In this document: positions 8,436-15,963 of the stretch, piece by piece
Numbering within the stretch: position 1 is the stretch's first letter
Layout of the letters: each line of letters starts with the position of its first letter
From: Dokdonia sp. 4H-3-7-5
GTDB lineage: Bacteria > Bacteroidota > Bacteroidia > Flavobacteriales > Flavobacteriaceae
Direction: 5' to 3'
DNA length: 64,000 nt
Assembly (NCBI RefSeq): GCF_000212355.1
Contig: NC_015496.1
Coordinates: forward strand, 1,736,001-1,800,000
The notes under the pieces: generated by a model
Database searches by the model: none
Told to the model about the DNA's origin: nothing
What the model saw: only the letters and a program-made list of their open reading frames with translations
Made by a program: the position numbers and the translations under genes

Positions 8436-8735
8436 ATGTCAAAATTTGGAGAACTTATAGACGTAAATATTCCGATACTGTTAGACTTTTATACAGACTG
8501 GAATGAAAATTCAATGGCAATGCATCCTATTCTTAGGGAAGTAGCTGCCGCAATAGGTGATAAAGGAAAAGTGGTTAAGATAGATGTAGATAAGAATAAC
8601 AAGCTTGCCGAAGCATTGCGCATTAAAGCGTTACCTACACTAATTATTTATAAAAACGGGGAGATGATATGGCGTCAAAGCGGAGCGCTAGATGCAAATA
8701 CTATCATTGGTATTATGGAAGAGTACTCAGTATAA
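8436..8735 (+). CDS. Thioredoxin-fold protein lacking the CXXC active site
   Basis: A 99-residue protein with the thioredoxin fold pattern: LLDFYTDW at 15-22, a KIDVDKNNKLAEALRI segment, the cis-proline loop ALPTLIIYKNGE (about 65-76) and a C-terminal helix. Where active thioredoxins have W-C-G-P-C, this one has W22-N-E-N-S, and there is no cysteine anywhere in the protein. It therefore cannot do dithiol-disulfide exchange. By analogy with other redox-dead thioredoxin folds it could be a chaperone, a scaffold or a subunit; this is inference. The protein has no signal peptide and should be cytoplasmic. A weak TATCTTTA box lies upstream, near 8387. It is convergent with the deacetylase, with only 5 bp between the genes. 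Confidence 0.82.
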   Translation: MSKFGELIDVNIPILLDFYTDWNENSMAMHPILREVAAAIGDKGKVVKIDVDKNNKLAEALRIKALPTLIIYKNGEMIWRQSGALDANTIIGIMEEYSV

Positions 8736-8740
8736 TATCA

Positions 8741-9406
8741 CTATAATTTCCCAAAGCTAAATCCAGCATTTTCAAAATACTCAATAACTTTAGGAAGTGC
8801 ATACTGCAAGTTGTTAAATGCTTTTACACTGTCGTGAAAAACGATAATATCTCCATCCCGGGCAGTATCAATTACATTGCGTAAACATGCTTCTGGAGTA
8901 ATACTTGACTCCCAGTCATAAGCAACTATACGATACATTACGATTTTATATCCCATCTTGCGCAATGCAGATGCCTGCTTACGCTTTACTTTTCCATATG
9001 GTGGTCTAAATAGGGGGCTTGATAATGTATTAGGATTACCTTCTATATGCTTGCTCATCTCAAGTTCGGCGAGCTGTGTGTTTGTTAAATACGTCTCGTT
9101 ATCCGTTTTCCAACCCTGAAGGTGATTGTAGGTGTGATTCCCTACGGAGTGACCTCCAGCAAGGATTCTTTTAAACACATCAGGGTGCTTACGCACATTA
9201 TCTCCTATGCAAAAAAAAGTAGCGTGAATGGGTTTGTCTCGCTTTCGCGAAAGCGTATCCAACACAAAATCTGTCACCTCAGGAATAGGTCCGTCGTCAA
9301 AAGTGAGATAGATAGTTTTCTTACCTTTTGGTTTGCTCCACAAATACCAACTTGGATACAACCAGGTAACTATGGAAGGTACTCGAGATGGTTTTAAAAA
9401 GCTCAT
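8741..9406 (-). CDS. Polysaccharide deacetylase, NodB homology domain
   Basis: A 221-residue carbohydrate esterase family 4 protein. The catalytic and metal-binding motifs are complete: TFDDGP (35-40, catalytic base and metal Asp), HSVGNHTYNH (86-95, metal histidines), RPPYGK (about residue 144) and a late FHDS histidine. The family removes N-acetyl groups from peptidoglycan or N-acetylglucosamine polymers in the periplasm or at the surface. No clear cleavable signal peptide is seen, though the first 25 residues are fairly hydrophobic and may anchor it. Its start codon directly follows the stop of the terC-like gene, so the two are probably co-transcribed. A palindrome copy (9240-9255) codes for TLSRKR after the first motif, in a region that varies in length in this family. 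Confidence 0.9.
   Translation of the reverse strand: MSFLKPSRVPSIVTWLYPSWYLWSKPKGKKTIYLTFDDGPIPEVTDFVLDTLSRKRDKPIHATFFCIGDNVRKHPDVFKRILAGGHSVGNHTYNHLQGWKTDNETYLTNTQLAELEMSKHIEGNPNTLSSPLFRPPYGKVKRKQASALRKMGYKIVMYRIVAYDWESSITPEACLRNVIDTARDGDIIVFHDSVKAFNNLQYALPKVIEYFENAGFSFGKL
9240..9255. repeat. Iterated palindrome, perfect 16-mer, within deacetylase coding sequence
   Basis: Perfect CGCTTTCGCGAAAGCG, read as TLSRKR on the minus strand. Confidence 0.95.
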
Positions 9407-10351
9407 CTATAGTCGCGTCTGATCTTTATTTAAGGAGTATATAACCCCTGCGCCTAGACATACAAAAATGACAACGAGTGATAACCATTCTGGGAATGGG
9501 TAATAATGACCTACAATAAGTTTGGCTGCGACAAATAGAAGTATTACAAAAACACTATACTTAAGATACCTAAATCTCTCTAGCATGTTCGCTAAAAAGA
9601 AATAGAGTGATCTCAAGCCCATGATAGCAAATATATTTGAACTGTATACGATAAATGGGTCTTTTGTAATGGCTAGTATTGCAGGGATGCTATCTAAGGC
9701 AAAAAGTAGATCTGTAAGCTCTATGGTAACCAGTGCTCCAAATAATGCTGTAAAAACGCGCTTTCCATCTACTGTAGTTACCCAATTATCTCCGTCTATT
9801 ATTTTTGAGAATTTAAACCACTTGGCAAGACCTTTAGGCTCTTCATTTTTTACAGGCTCTTGGTCGTCTTTAAGCATCTTGAATGCTGTAAAGAGTAGGA
9901 TGCCTCCAAAAATGAAGTGCATTCCAGGTATTTTATTAATAAGTGTAATACCTACTCCGATAAGTAATGCTCTAAATATGATGGCGCCTAAAATACCTAA
10001 AAACAACAGTCTATGCTGGAACTGGCTTGGTATCTTAAAAGAAGTGAAGATTACTGCAATAACAAAAAGATTATCTACACTAAGCGATAGTTCCACCAGA
10101 TAACCTGTTAAGTAGGTGACTACTGCTTTCGTACCAGAATAATCATAAGGATTTGTTACTAGCCCTGAGCTATAAAACCAATAAATAAGCCCTCCAAAGA
10201 GAAGGGCGTTTGTGATAAAAAAGATAGTCTCGTACGAAGCTTTTTTAACGCTTATAGTTGTCCCTTTTTTGTGTAGCACAAAAAAGTCTATAAGCAGTAG
10301 GATAACTATATAGCCTATTAATAAGGCCCATGGTAAAATACTCTCCTGCAT
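9407..10351 (-). CDS. TerC family integral membrane protein
   Basis: A 314-residue protein with about eight hydrophobic segments. The family hallmark is present: ELSLSVDNLFVIAVIFTSF at about residues 86-104, with acidic residues inside a membrane helix, and a second related segment ELTDLLFALDSIPAILAI in the second half. TerC/Alx proteins are linked to tellurite resistance and, more recently, to manganese export and metalation of exported proteins. It is encoded directly upstream of the deacetylase with no gap, and 8 bp after the DUF2723 gene on the same strand. The three minus-strand genes may form one transcript. No metal-responsive leader RNA was recognised ahead of it. Confidence 0.9.
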   Translation of the reverse strand: MQESILPWALLIGYIVILLLIDFFVLHKKGTTISVKKASYETIFFITNALLFGGLIYWFYSSGLVTNPYDYSGTKAVVTYLTGYLVELSLSVDNLFVIAVIFTSFKIPSQFQHRLLFLGILGAIIFRALLIGVGITLINKIPGMHFIFGGILLFTAFKMLKDDQEPVKNEEPKGLAKWFKFSKIIDGDNWVTTVDGKRVFTALFGALVTIELTDLLFALDSIPAILAITKDPFIVYSSNIFAIMGLRSLYFFLANMLERFRYLKYSVFVILLFVAAKLIVGHYYPFPEWLSLVVIFVCLGAGVIYSLNKDQTRL

Positions 10352-10359
10352 CGTTGAGA

Positions 10360-13300
10360 TTAGTTTAAATCTGTTATTACTTCGTCTCTTACGCTATCTT
10401 GGGCTGGAATCTCTATAGATGGTTCTGGTAGTGTTTCAAGTAATTCTTGAGGAACTTCTTCTGTTTCATCATCATCGCCCATTAAATATGGGAACGTGCG
10501 CATGTAGTTATCAAAGACTTTTGCTTCTTTTTCAAACAGTTCTCTATCATCATTTATAATAAGAAGGTCTACAAGACTTCTATACTTCTCAATATTAGTC
10601 AAGATATCTTCATAATATTTATATTGAAGTTCTTCATCTACCTTACTAAAGTAAGTTAGTTGCTCTTGATACTTAGCAGCAACTTCTTTCCATATTTCTT
10701 GAGCACGTTGCGTTTCTCCTATCTCATAATATCCAGTGATATATGGTTCTACAAGCGTGTAAAACTCAAAGATGTCTACTGGCATTTTTTCCATCGCGAG
10801 ATCCATGATTTTCTTAGCCTTTTCTGGCTTGTTTTCTGCGAGAAGTTGCTCCACTAGACGTGCCATGTTACCTCTATAAGTAATCGCATTAGTGCGCGTC
10901 TCACGATCGTGATAGATATCTGGGCTTCCGCTGTTGCCCCAATACCATTTCTTTACGATGTCATACATCTTATCTGCATCTACGCGACCCATATCATAAG
11001 GATTACGAGGATCGATAGGAGTTCTTATTGGGATAAGCTTATAAGCTACGCCATCCAGTTGCAGGTAGTCCTTCATCCATAAGTAGTCATCATCACCAAA
11101 GCTTCCTCCAGTAAAGTAAATAGGTCGTTCCCAGTTATTGCTAGCAATAATGTCTAGCATAAGCAGCCTATTTTTGTAAAGAACATTCCCTTTAAGTTCA
11201 ATGTCTATGTATGGTACAATGCTATCTGCATCATCCATAGGGACAATCTTGTTCTTGAGTACGGTTTCCTTATTTACTGGAATGCGCACCTTTTTACTAG
11301 GGAAGGTGTTAAAAAACTGTCCTTTTGCATATTCTACCTTTGTTCTAGGATCATCACTAGCAACAAAACTCATCCATTGCGAGATAGGAATAATAGAGTC
11401 TTTGGTTTCTTGATAAAACAGGGCTTCTCTATTGTCTGCCGCATACTTGTCGTGTGTAAGCGAGCTAGGTACCGGTGGACTCTTGTATGCCGCTCTCTTC
11501 ATCTGGTCGTAGTACCAATCTGTATTAATCAAACTAGTATTTACAATACGCACATCAGTACGATATCCTTCAATTTCTTGAGCATACCAAAGAGCAAACG
11601 TATCGTTGTCACCTATTGTAAATATAATGGCATTCTCATCTACAGAGTCTAGATACTTCTTTGCCATGGCAAGAGCCGTTTTCCTTCCTGAGCGATCATG
11701 GTCATCCCAGTTTTGTGAGGCAAGCAATACAGGAGCAGCTAGTAAACATATAACAGCCACAATAGGCATTGCTATTTTAGGTTTTATAAAATCTTTTACA
11801 ATATCAAATAGCGCATACACTCCAAAGCCTATCCACATCGCAAAGACATAGAAGGATCCCACTAGCGCATAATCACGCTCACGAGGTTCAAAAGCACGTT
11901 CATTTAGATATACCTTTAATGCAAGACCTGTAAATAAGAAGAAGACTAGTAATACTGCAAAACGTTTCCAGTCTTTACTTGCGTGAAAAAGTAGGCCTAA
12001 TAATCCAAGTAATAGGGGAAGGAAGAAATAGGTGTTGCGAGCTTTATTATCGGCAACATCAGACGGTAGGTTGTCTTGTGGTCCTAAGAACATACTGTCA
12101 ATAAAGCCTATTCCAGAAATCCAATTTCCGTTAAAGTCATCGCCTTTACCTTGTATGTCGTTCTGTCTTCCTACAAAGTTCCACATGAAGTAACGCCAGT
12201 ACATATACCCAAACTGGAAGCTAAACATGTAATTCATGTTTGCTCCAAAGGATGGTTTTTCTACATCTAGGTAACTTCCTATCTGGCTCTTTAAAAAGGC
12301 ATCATAACCTTCATAATTTACCTTTCCGTCTCTGTAATCTATCTTGAACTGCGTTACAACATCTTGAAGATACTGGCGATCTTCCTCTGGCATATCAGGA
12401 TCATACTTGATACTGAATTTTAAAGGACCCGTATACTGCATGTAATTTGCATTATTTTCTGGGCTCCACATTCTTGGTAAGATAGCATTATGCGCATCAT
12501 CAAGATTTTGCTTTGCATTACGCCACTCATTTACCACTACATATTTTCCAAGAGCTTCGTCTTTCTCGTATAACTTCGGTTTGTCGAGATATGGTGTATC
12601 TGGATCTAGCCCAGAATAGTCTGAGGTAAATTGAGGTCCATAAAAGAGTTTTGTTTCGGCATATTGCTCACGGTTGTAATAAGCAAGTAATGATCGAGCA
12701 TTTGACGGATTGTTCTCATTAATAGTTGTACCAGCATTTGCACGTATAGGCAACATCATCCAGCTAGAAAAACCTATAAAGATGTAAAGCATGCAAAGTA
12801 GCATGGTGTTAAGGAGTGGTTTGTTACGCTTTCGCGAAAGCTTAAATCCGTAAACAAATAACCCTACAAGAAGTAAGCCTGCTATAATGGTACCACTATT
12901 AAAAGGTAGTCCCATAGAGTTTACGAAGAATACTTCTAAGTACCCAAATAATGATAATGTATAAGGTAATAGTAGCTTAAAAATAAACATCAAGATGGCT
13001 ACAACGATAACCAGTGCTATGATGAGATTTTTGGCAGTTACTTTTTCTGTGTTCTTGAAGAAATAGAGTAAGCCAATTGCCGGGATGGTAAGTAATCCCA
13101 TAAAGTGAATACCAAAGGATAGACCTACAATAAAAGATATCAATATGAGCCAGCGATTACCTCTAGGTTCATGCATGTCACGTTCCCATAATAACCCAAG
13201 ATAGAATAAAAGAGAGAGTACCACTGCTGCTGGGGCATATACCTCTGCTTCTACGGCATTAAACCAAAAGCTATCTGTAAAAGCAAATGCAAGCGCACCT

Positions 13301-13683
13301 ATGGCAGCACTAGCAAGAATTGCTTGTTGCTTTGTTTTTGTAATAAGTTCTGCGTTAATAGTAAGCGATCTCGTGATCAATAAAGTGAGCGACCAAAACA
13401 TGAAAAGTATGGTAAACGCACTTGTGAGGCACGAAAGATAATTTACAGCAAGTGCTATGTAGGTTGCATCTGGTGCAAAAATAGAAACAAAAGCTCCTAA
13501 AATTTGATATAGGGGTGCTCCAGGTGGGTGACCTATTTCTAGTTTTGAGGAGGTAGAAATGTACTCACCAGCATCCCAGAAACTCGCTGTAGGCTCTACA
13601 GTAAGAGAGTAAACAATAAGGGCAATGGCAAATACTGTCCAGCCTAATATCTTATTATACTTCGCAAAATTGAAGTCGGTCAT
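10360..13683 (-). CDS. DUF2723 membrane protein, putative protein O-mannosyltransferase-like
   Basis: A 1107-residue protein. The N-terminal half has a dozen or so membrane helices and the DUF2723 (PF11028) signature near residue 35, FWDAGEYISTSSKLEIGHPPG, with an Asp and Glu in the first loop as in GT-C glycosyltransferases. A large soluble region follows, and the last 150 residues are helical and TPR-like. In Bacteroidota this family is thought to belong to the O-mannosyltransferase clan and to general protein O-glycosylation; the exact reaction is inferred. A palindrome copy (12827-12842) encodes KLSRKR in a cytoplasmic loop near residue 283, showing that the element is tolerated between helices. 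Confidence 0.85.
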   Translation of the reverse strand: MTDFNFAKYNKILGWTVFAIALIVYSLTVEPTASFWDAGEYISTSSKLEIGHPPGAPLYQILGAFVSIFAPDATYIALAVNYLSCLTSAFTILFMFWSLTLLITRSLTINAELITKTKQQAILASAAIGALAFAFTDSFWFNAVEAEVYAPAAVVLSLLFYLGLLWERDMHEPRGNRWLILISFIVGLSFGIHFMGLLTIPAIGLLYFFKNTEKVTAKNLIIALVIVVAILMFIFKLLLPYTLSLFGYLEVFFVNSMGLPFNSGTIIAGLLLVGLFVYGFKLSRKRNKPLLNTMLLCMLYIFIGFSSWMMLPIRANAGTTINENNPSNARSLLAYYNREQYAETKLFYGPQFTSDYSGLDPDTPYLDKPKLYEKDEALGKYVVVNEWRNAKQNLDDAHNAILPRMWSPENNANYMQYTGPLKFSIKYDPDMPEEDRQYLQDVVTQFKIDYRDGKVNYEGYDAFLKSQIGSYLDVEKPSFGANMNYMFSFQFGYMYWRYFMWNFVGRQNDIQGKGDDFNGNWISGIGFIDSMFLGPQDNLPSDVADNKARNTYFFLPLLLGLLGLLFHASKDWKRFAVLLVFFLFTGLALKVYLNERAFEPRERDYALVGSFYVFAMWIGFGVYALFDIVKDFIKPKIAMPIVAVICLLAAPVLLASQNWDDHDRSGRKTALAMAKKYLDSVDENAIIFTIGDNDTFALWYAQEIEGYRTDVRIVNTSLINTDWYYDQMKRAAYKSPPVPSSLTHDKYAADNREALFYQETKDSIIPISQWMSFVASDDPRTKVEYAKGQFFNTFPSKKVRIPVNKETVLKNKIVPMDDADSIVPYIDIELKGNVLYKNRLLMLDIIASNNWERPIYFTGGSFGDDDYLWMKDYLQLDGVAYKLIPIRTPIDPRNPYDMGRVDADKMYDIVKKWYWGNSGSPDIYHDRETRTNAITYRGNMARLVEQLLAENKPEKAKKIMDLAMEKMPVDIFEFYTLVEPYITGYYEIGETQRAQEIWKEVAAKYQEQLTYFSKVDEELQYKYYEDILTNIEKYRSLVDLLIINDDRELFEKEAKVFDNYMRTFPYLMGDDDETEEVPQELLETLPEPSIEIPAQDSVRDEVITDLN
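12827..12842. repeat. Iterated palindrome, one end mismatch, within DUF2723 gene
   Basis: CGCTTTCGCGAAAGCT. Fifteen of 16 bases match; read as KLSRKR on the minus strand. Confidence 0.92.
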
Positions 13684-13847
13684 ATTGTATATTTTGTAAA
13701 GGGACGAAGTTAAGCAATACGTGTGATTTGTGGTAACGTCATAGAGTCATTAATTATTGGGCTTAAAAAAATTTTTTCTGTCTCGGAATGCCATATTTAA
13801 TTCAAATTCAAATGCTTGTATTGTATAGCGTGCTTCAAGAAGAATTT

Positions 13848-13880
13848 TTATTTTAAAAAAATGAGATTTTTTTAAAATAA
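13848..13880. repeat. AT-only inverted repeat (15-bp arms, 3-nt loop) upstream of tRNA-Gln
   Basis: The arms of an inverted repeat, centred on GAG at 13863-13865, are fully complementary over 15 bp and contain only A and T. The element ends just before the -33 TTG (13884-13886) of the tRNA-Gln promoter. It could act as an UP-like element, a binding site or a weak bidirectional terminator. The 250-bp stretch 13684-13933 holds nothing else recognisable apart from this and the promoter. Confidence 0.7.
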
Positions 13881-13883
13881 TGT

Positions 13884-13913
13884 TTGGATTTCTAAAACTT
13901 TGGTTTAAATTTG
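13884..13913 (+). promoter_or_regulatory. Bacteroidetes-type promoter for tRNA-Gln
   Basis: TTG at 13884-13886, a 19-nt spacer and TAAATTTG at 13906-13913 match the flavobacterial sigma-A consensus. It ends 20 nt before the mature tRNA. Confidence 0.75.
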
Positions 13914-13933
13914 CACTCGCTATCACAAAATAG

Positions 13934-14006
13934 TGGCCTATGGTGTAACTGGCAACACGTCTGTTTTTGGTGCAGAAGAGTCTAGGTTCGAAACCTAGTG
14001 GGCCAA
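13934..14006 (+). tRNA. tRNA-Gln (anticodon TTG)
   Basis: The 73-nt sequence folds as a full cloverleaf. The acceptor stem pairs TGGCCTA (13934-13940) with TGGGCCA (13999-14005), including one G-T pair. The anticodon arm TCTGT/GCAGA encloses the loop TTTTGGT, so the anticodon is TTG, reading CAA (Gln). The T arm is CTAGG TTCGAAA CCTAG. The CCA end is not encoded. It has its own promoter and a strong terminator, so it is a single-gene unit. Confidence 0.95.
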
Positions 14007-14010
14007 CAAG

Positions 14011-14045
14011 AAACCCGATCTTTAATTAGATCGGGTTTTTTTTAT
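14011..14045 (+). terminator. Rho-independent terminator of tRNA-Gln
   Basis: An 11-bp stem (AAACCCGATCT with its complement) around a short loop is followed by a run of Ts. It begins 5 nt after the tRNA. The 200 bp from here to 14246 hold no other recognisable feature. Confidence 0.92.
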
Positions 14046-14245
14046 GCGCTTAAGGTTTCAATAATATTCTTCCATATAATAATGTGCGCTCAACTATACC
14101 TGCGTATTAATATTTACTGGTATTCGTACCCCAAAATCCATCTCATATTTAAAATCATAAAGTCTCTTAAAAAAGTTATACTATTCTAAAAACCAATTGT
14201 TTTAGTGAGTTAAAAGATTAATTTTAAGATAAAAAATAAATTATC

Positions 14246-14497
14246 ATGGATAAGAATGACAGACCATCGGTTATGAATGAGGAGCAATACGAAGCATTAA
14301 AGGGTAAGGGAATGAGCAAGGAGAAAGCTGCACGTATTGCAAATACGTCAGACGCTGGTAAAAAGGGAGGCGCCTCAAAACCTTATGAAGAGCGCTCTAA
14401 GAAGGAGCTTTATGAGCAAGCTAAGGATTTGGAAATAGATGGTCGAAGTAAGATGGATAAGGAAGAGTTGATAAAAGCTCTGAGAGAAGATTGCTGA
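14246..14497 (+). CDS. Small Rho-N-domain protein (DUF7218-like)
   Basis: An 83-residue, highly charged protein. The first 50 residues contain MSKEKAARIANTSDAGKKGG, a pattern found in small stress or plasmid-stabilisation-like proteins. The last 35 residues, ELYEQAKDLEIDGRSKMDKEEL, match the Rho termination factor N-terminal fold (Rho_N/SAP-like helix-extended loop-helix), which commonly binds nucleic acid. There is no signal peptide. Such proteins are widespread in bacteria without a settled function. It precedes a pyridoxamine-oxidase-like general-stress gene by 59 bp, and a palindrome variant lies between the two. A stress-linked role is inference from that neighbour alone. Confidence 0.75.
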   Translation: MDKNDRPSVMNEEQYEALKGKGMSKEKAARIANTSDAGKKGGASKPYEERSKKELYEQAKDLEIDGRSKMDKEELIKALREDC

Positions 14498-14506
14498 TTT
14501 ATTTCA

Positions 14507-14522
14507 CGTTTTCGCGAAAGCG
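14507..14522. repeat. Iterated palindrome variant, intergenic
   Basis: CGTTTTCGCGAAAGCG, one mismatch; the left arm carries the TTTT form seen in the asymmetric variants. It lies 9 bp after a stop codon. Confidence 0.88.
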
Positions 14523-14556
14523 AATAAAAAACAATAACAATTAAAACTAGCAGGGG

Positions 14557-15057
14557 TTGAGTCACAAAAATTTATATAGCGAAGAGGCTATAGAAAAACT
14601 ACGAGATCTCGCAGAGTCTATTGATTTTGCAATGATGGCAACAGGTCTAGAAAAACTACCACTTCATATTGTGCCTATGAGTACAAAGAAAGTAGATGAT
14701 AGGGGTTCTATCTGGTTTTTAAGTAATAGATATAGTTCTCATAACAAACACCTAGAAAAAGACGCTAGAGTACAGTTAATTTATGGAGATACAACAAGTG
14801 TGAGTTTTTTAAGTGTGTATGGTACTGTAAATATTACTACTAATCAAAAGATAATAGAAGAGCTTTATGCAAAAACAGATGATGCATGGTTTGACGGAAA
14901 AGAAGACCCAAACATATGTGCTCTAGAAGTTATACCGAGCCATGTACATTATTGGGATACTAAAGAGAGTGCGCTTGTCTCGCTAGTGTCTTTAGGTTTT
15001 GCGGCACTCACAGGGGAGCAGCAAGACTTGAATGAAGAAGGAAAGCTAGAGATTTAA
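14557..15057 (+). CDS. Pyridoxamine 5'-phosphate oxidase-like general stress protein
   Basis: A 166-residue protein with the FMN-binding split-barrel pattern of general stress protein 26. It includes GSIWFLSNRYSSHNKHLEKDARVQL, in which a surface strand contacts flavin, then VYGTVNI, and an acidic middle section. A TTG at 14557 is the most likely start: a stop lies three codons upstream, and the next Met would delete the first strand of the fold. Family members bind FMN, FAD or F420 and reduce small molecules, but the physiological substrate is seldom known. The 3' end overlaps the convergent mscS gene by 4 bp. Confidence 0.83.
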   Translation: MSHKNLYSEEAIEKLRDLAESIDFAMMATGLEKLPLHIVPMSTKKVDDRGSIWFLSNRYSSHNKHLEKDARVQLIYGDTTSVSFLSVYGTVNITTNQKIIEELYAKTDDAWFDGKEDPNICALEVIPSHVHYWDTKESALVSLVSLGFAALTGEQQDLNEEGKLEI

Positions 15058-15947
15058 TCTCTAACTTTATTATTAAGTGCATTTATGGTTGCTTGAGGAA
15101 TGTCTAGAGTTCTTATAGGGAAAGGGATGTTGATGTCCTCTTGAGCAAATAAGTCATTGATGAGAAGTATGGCTTTATCTTGAGCAGCATACATCTGACT
15201 TTTTTTAACGCAATCAATCCAAAATCTGGTCATAAAATTGATACTGCTATCTCCAAATTCTGTAAAATAAAACTCTATGCGTTCTCCATGTTCTAGTGGG
15301 AAATTATCAGTAATTGCTTTGGTAACTAGTTCTTTTACCTTGTGTAGGTTTGATCCATAGGCTACGCCACAACTCACGGTGATTCTGCCGCGTTTTACTA
15401 GAGAGTAGTTTACAAAAGGTTCTTCTATAAACTTCGAGTTAGGCATTATTACATAGTGGTTGTCGGGTCTTCTAAGAACAAGGTTGCGCAAGCTTATTTC
15501 ATGAACAAATCCTCCATGTTCACTCGTTTCTACATAATCTCCTATTTTGATACGAGGCAAGAAGGAAAGCATAATACCAGAAAAAGTATTTGATAATGTG
15601 CTTTGCAGTGCAAGTCCAATTGCTAGCGCAACTACGCCAGCACCCGCAAGTATGGAGGTAAGCGCTTTATCTAGTTCTAGAACTCCTAGCGCTAAGAAAA
15701 ATCCAAAGAGAAGAATGATACCGTAAACTATCTTTGAGATAATCCTGCGCATAGATTTATCTTGCATTTGTTTTCTCAAGATTCTGCGTAAGAGATTGCT
15801 AATACCTCTTGCTACAAAATATGAAAGCACCATTACCAGTATTGCAATTGCGATATTAGGTAGTTTGAGAATAATGGCATCCCACCAGCCTTCAAGTTTT
15901 AGTGTGAGTTTTGTAAACGTACCTGTGTTTTCTGCTTGTAAATACAT
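15054..15947 (-). CDS. Small-conductance mechanosensitive channel, MscS family
   Basis: A 297-residue protein with three membrane helices in the first 130 residues. The pore-lining third helix is glycine- and alanine-rich (ILAGAGVVALAIGLALQSTL). The beta domain follows, with the conserved IKIGDYVE and a NSKFIEEPFVNYS segment, then the alpha-beta C-terminal domain. The size matches E. coli MscS (286 residues). It would open on membrane tension to release osmolytes after hypo-osmotic shock. The gene lies 16 bp downstream of the SLC13-type transporter on the same strand, so the two are probably co-transcribed. Its 3' end overlaps the convergent stress protein gene by 4 bp. Confidence 0.92.
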   Translation of the reverse strand: MYLQAENTGTFTKLTLKLEGWWDAIILKLPNIAIAILVMVLSYFVARGISNLLRRILRKQMQDKSMRRIISKIVYGIILLFGFFLALGVLELDKALTSILAGAGVVALAIGLALQSTLSNTFSGIMLSFLPRIKIGDYVETSEHGGFVHEISLRNLVLRRPDNHYVIMPNSKFIEEPFVNYSLVKRGRITVSCGVAYGSNLHKVKELVTKAITDNFPLEHGERIEFYFTEFGDSSINFMTRFWIDCVKKSQMYAAQDKAILLINDLFAQEDINIPFPIRTLDIPQATINALNNKVRD

Positions 15948-15963
15948 ATTTATTAAGGTGAGA

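Noticed and set aside
13934-14045. Integration site of a mobile element at the tRNA-Gln 3' end
   Set aside because: No integrase, no direct repeat of the tRNA end and no foreign-looking DNA downstream.
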